Below, piece by piece: positions 62,863 to 64,000 of a DNA stretch of 64,000 bases (positions are counted from its first letter, which is position 1; every line of letters starts with the position of its first letter). Position numbers and translations under genes: made by a program. Where the stretch lies: assembly GCF_000714815.1 (NCBI RefSeq), contig NZ_JMIH01000021.1:62001-126000 (forward strand), read 5' to 3'. The notes under the pieces were generated by a model. It had not been told where the DNA came from. It saw only the letters and a program-made list of their open reading frames with translations, and did no database searches. Source of the DNA: Anditalea andensis. Its GTDB lineage: Bacteria > Bacteroidota > Bacteroidia > Cytophagales > Cyclobacteriaceae.

Positions 62863-64000
62863 TGGTATCATCATAGCGTTTACTTTTGGTTATTTGGCAC
62901 TGCTTTTTGCCATAGCTTGGTTTTCGGAAAAAGCATCAGTTAAAGGAAGGCATCTCTCTAATCACCCCTTCATTTATGCCCTGTCCTTGGCTGTTTATTG
63001 TACGGCATGGACCTACTATGGGTCAGTAGGAAGAGCGTCTACCAATGGTATGGAATTCTTGACCATATTCATCGGTCCCAGCCTTATAGCACCACTTTGG
63101 TGGATCATAATGCGCAAAATCATCAGGATATCCAAAATCCAACAGATATCCTCCATAGCAGATTTTATTTCCAGCAGATATGGAAAAAATATAACCCTAG
63201 GCGGCATCGTAACTGTATTTTCATTACTTGGTATTATTCCATATATCTCTCTGCAGATAAAAGCTGTAGCCACTTCATTTGAAACCTTACGCACATTGGA
63301 TGCCACACCTTTAATCGAAGCTGTGCCATTCTTTCAAGATACTGCTTTTTACCTTTCATTGGGGCTGGCTTTATTTACTATTTTATTTGGTACGAGAAAA
63401 ATTGAGGCAACTGCTCAACATGAAGGTATGGTCATGGCTATAGCGTTTGAATCGATATTTAAACTGTTCGCTTTTCTGGCGGTTGGGCTATTTGTTACTT
63501 ATTATATATTTGATGGATTCTCAGACATTTTTACCCAGTCCACTGCTCAGGGATTAGATCATTTATTTTTATTGAACAGTGGAGGAGCTGGTACATCTGA
63601 CTGGTTTTATATGAGTGTACTTTCTATGATGGCTATTCTGTTTTTGCCGAGGCAGTTCCAGATGGGTGTAATAGAAAACAATAATGAAAAGCATCTGGAT
63701 ACCGCCATGTGGCTTTTTCCTTTTTACCTTCTATTGATCAATATATTTGTGTTACCGATAGCTTTGGGTGGCCTTATACATTTTCCTACAGGAAGTGTGG
63801 ATGCTGACATCTTTGTACTGGCTTTACCTATTTCTTTTAAGCAAGAATGGCTAGCATTATTGGTATTCCTGGGTGGATTTTCTGCAGCTACCAGTATGAT
63901 CATTGTCTCGGCTGTTGCATTGAGCACCATGGTAAGCAATAATCTGGTGATGCCTTTATTGCTGATCAATGAAAATTTTCAAAAACGATATCAGCATAGA
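62852..64000 (+). CDS. Sensor protein with SSS-type N-terminus, 3' end outside window
   Basis: Read from the ATG at 62852 to the window end, 383 codons without a stop. The visible part is an SSS-like membrane domain: IIIAFTFGYLALLFAIAWFS, LAVYCTAWTYYGSVGRAS, EFLTIFIGPSLIAPLWWIIM, ADFISSRYGKN, GIIPYISLQIKAVATSFETL and FLPRQFQMGVIENN. This is the N-terminus of CrbS/CbrA-type sensor kinases, which sense an organic compound and signal by phosphorelay. The kinase part is expected beyond 64000 but cannot be seen. Confidence 0.82.
   Translation, partial: MINNGIIIAFTFGYLALLFAIAWFSEKASVKGRHLSNHPFIYALSLAVYCTAWTYYGSVGRASTNGMEFLTIFIGPSLIAPLWWIIMRKIIRISKIQQISSIADFISSRYGKNITLGGIVTVFSLLGIIPYISLQIKAVATSFETLRTLDATPLIEAVPFFQDTAFYLSLGLALFTILFGTRKIEATAQHEGMVMAIAFESIFKLFAFLAVGLFVTYYIFDGFSDIFTQSTAQGLDHLFLLNSGGAGTSDWFYMSVLSMMAILFLPRQFQMGVIENNNEKHLDTAMWLFPFYLLLINIFVLPIALGGLIHFPTGSVDADIFVLALPISFKQEWLALLVFLGGFSAATSMIIVSAVALSTMVSNNLVMPLLLINENFQKRYQHR

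Noticed and set aside
1-64000. tRNA, rRNA, CRISPR, prophage or integron
   Set aside because: No cloverleaf, ribosomal motif, spaced direct repeat array, integrase or phage gene was seen in reading both strands.

Overview
The window looks like a chromosomal segment of a member of the phylum Bacteroidota, most likely a free-living, aerobic Cytophagales-type bacterium. This rests on the kinds of protein present (TonB-dependent receptor, fasciclin protein, SlyD, DUF3127 and DUF4212 proteins, NDH-2, DUF2256 next to DASH cryptochrome), the AT-rich spacers, the near absence of Shine-Dalgarno sites, and one clear Bacteroidota-type promoter (TTG, 21 bases, TACTTTTG at 11958-11989). No rRNA, tRNA, CRISPR array, prophage or intact insertion sequence was seen. 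The genus is not resolved.

Layout. 1-5001: the 3' part of gltB, then gltD (glutamate synthase). 5297-7462: a minus-strand arsenosugar-type set (TIGR04282 transferase, ArsS-like radical SAM enzyme, AhpD-like protein). 7838-16000: a Spy-like periplasmic protein, NDH-2, YebC, the YjjX NTPase, thioredoxin with a small partner, an M28 peptidase and a VOC protein. 15662-17808: patatin, methyltransferase and TRIC channel. 18457-21901: RecG, a CPBP protease and a GlcG/HbpS-like protein. 21945-25150: a TPP riboswitch followed by thiM-thiE and thiD-tenA, a thiamin salvage locus. 25169-25936: a decayed lipoprotein gene. 26020-31219: YceI, STM3941 family, SGNH lipoprotein, a PIF1-like helicase and a MATE exporter. 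31758-36850: a DUF3127 OB-fold protein, small unknowns, a nitroreductase, a TonB-dependent receptor and SlyD. 36919-46745: mixed single genes (lipocalin-like repeat protein, VTT membrane protein plus Rieske protein, two SDR-type enzymes, fasciclin, SRPBCC, KAS III, MscS) and a 120-base tandem repeat at 40321-40557.

47003-51343 is the most distinctive locus: a tight operon of an SbnA-like PLP synthase, a large FAD/NAD(P)-binding protein and a Y4yA-type PLP decarboxylase. It reads as a short, complete-looking amino-acid route with no obvious assembly enzyme, and it is the best candidate for an uncharacterised pathway. 52457-54269 holds DUF2256, DASH cryptochrome and TIGR03643, a light or DNA-repair set. 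54389-57798 has an MFS transporter, a DbpA-like DEAD-box helicase with a DEFD motif II, and an outer-membrane barrel. 58556-64000 holds an IS1-type zinc-ribbon/HTH protein, a porin, DUF4212, a sodium:solute symporter, a small membrane protein, and the start of a sensor protein with a symporter-like N-terminus that runs off the window. Together these resemble an organic-acid (acetate-type) uptake and sensing locus.

Three decayed coding stretches (17900-18225, 25169-25936, 57961-58440) lie in the larger gaps and suggest ongoing gene loss.
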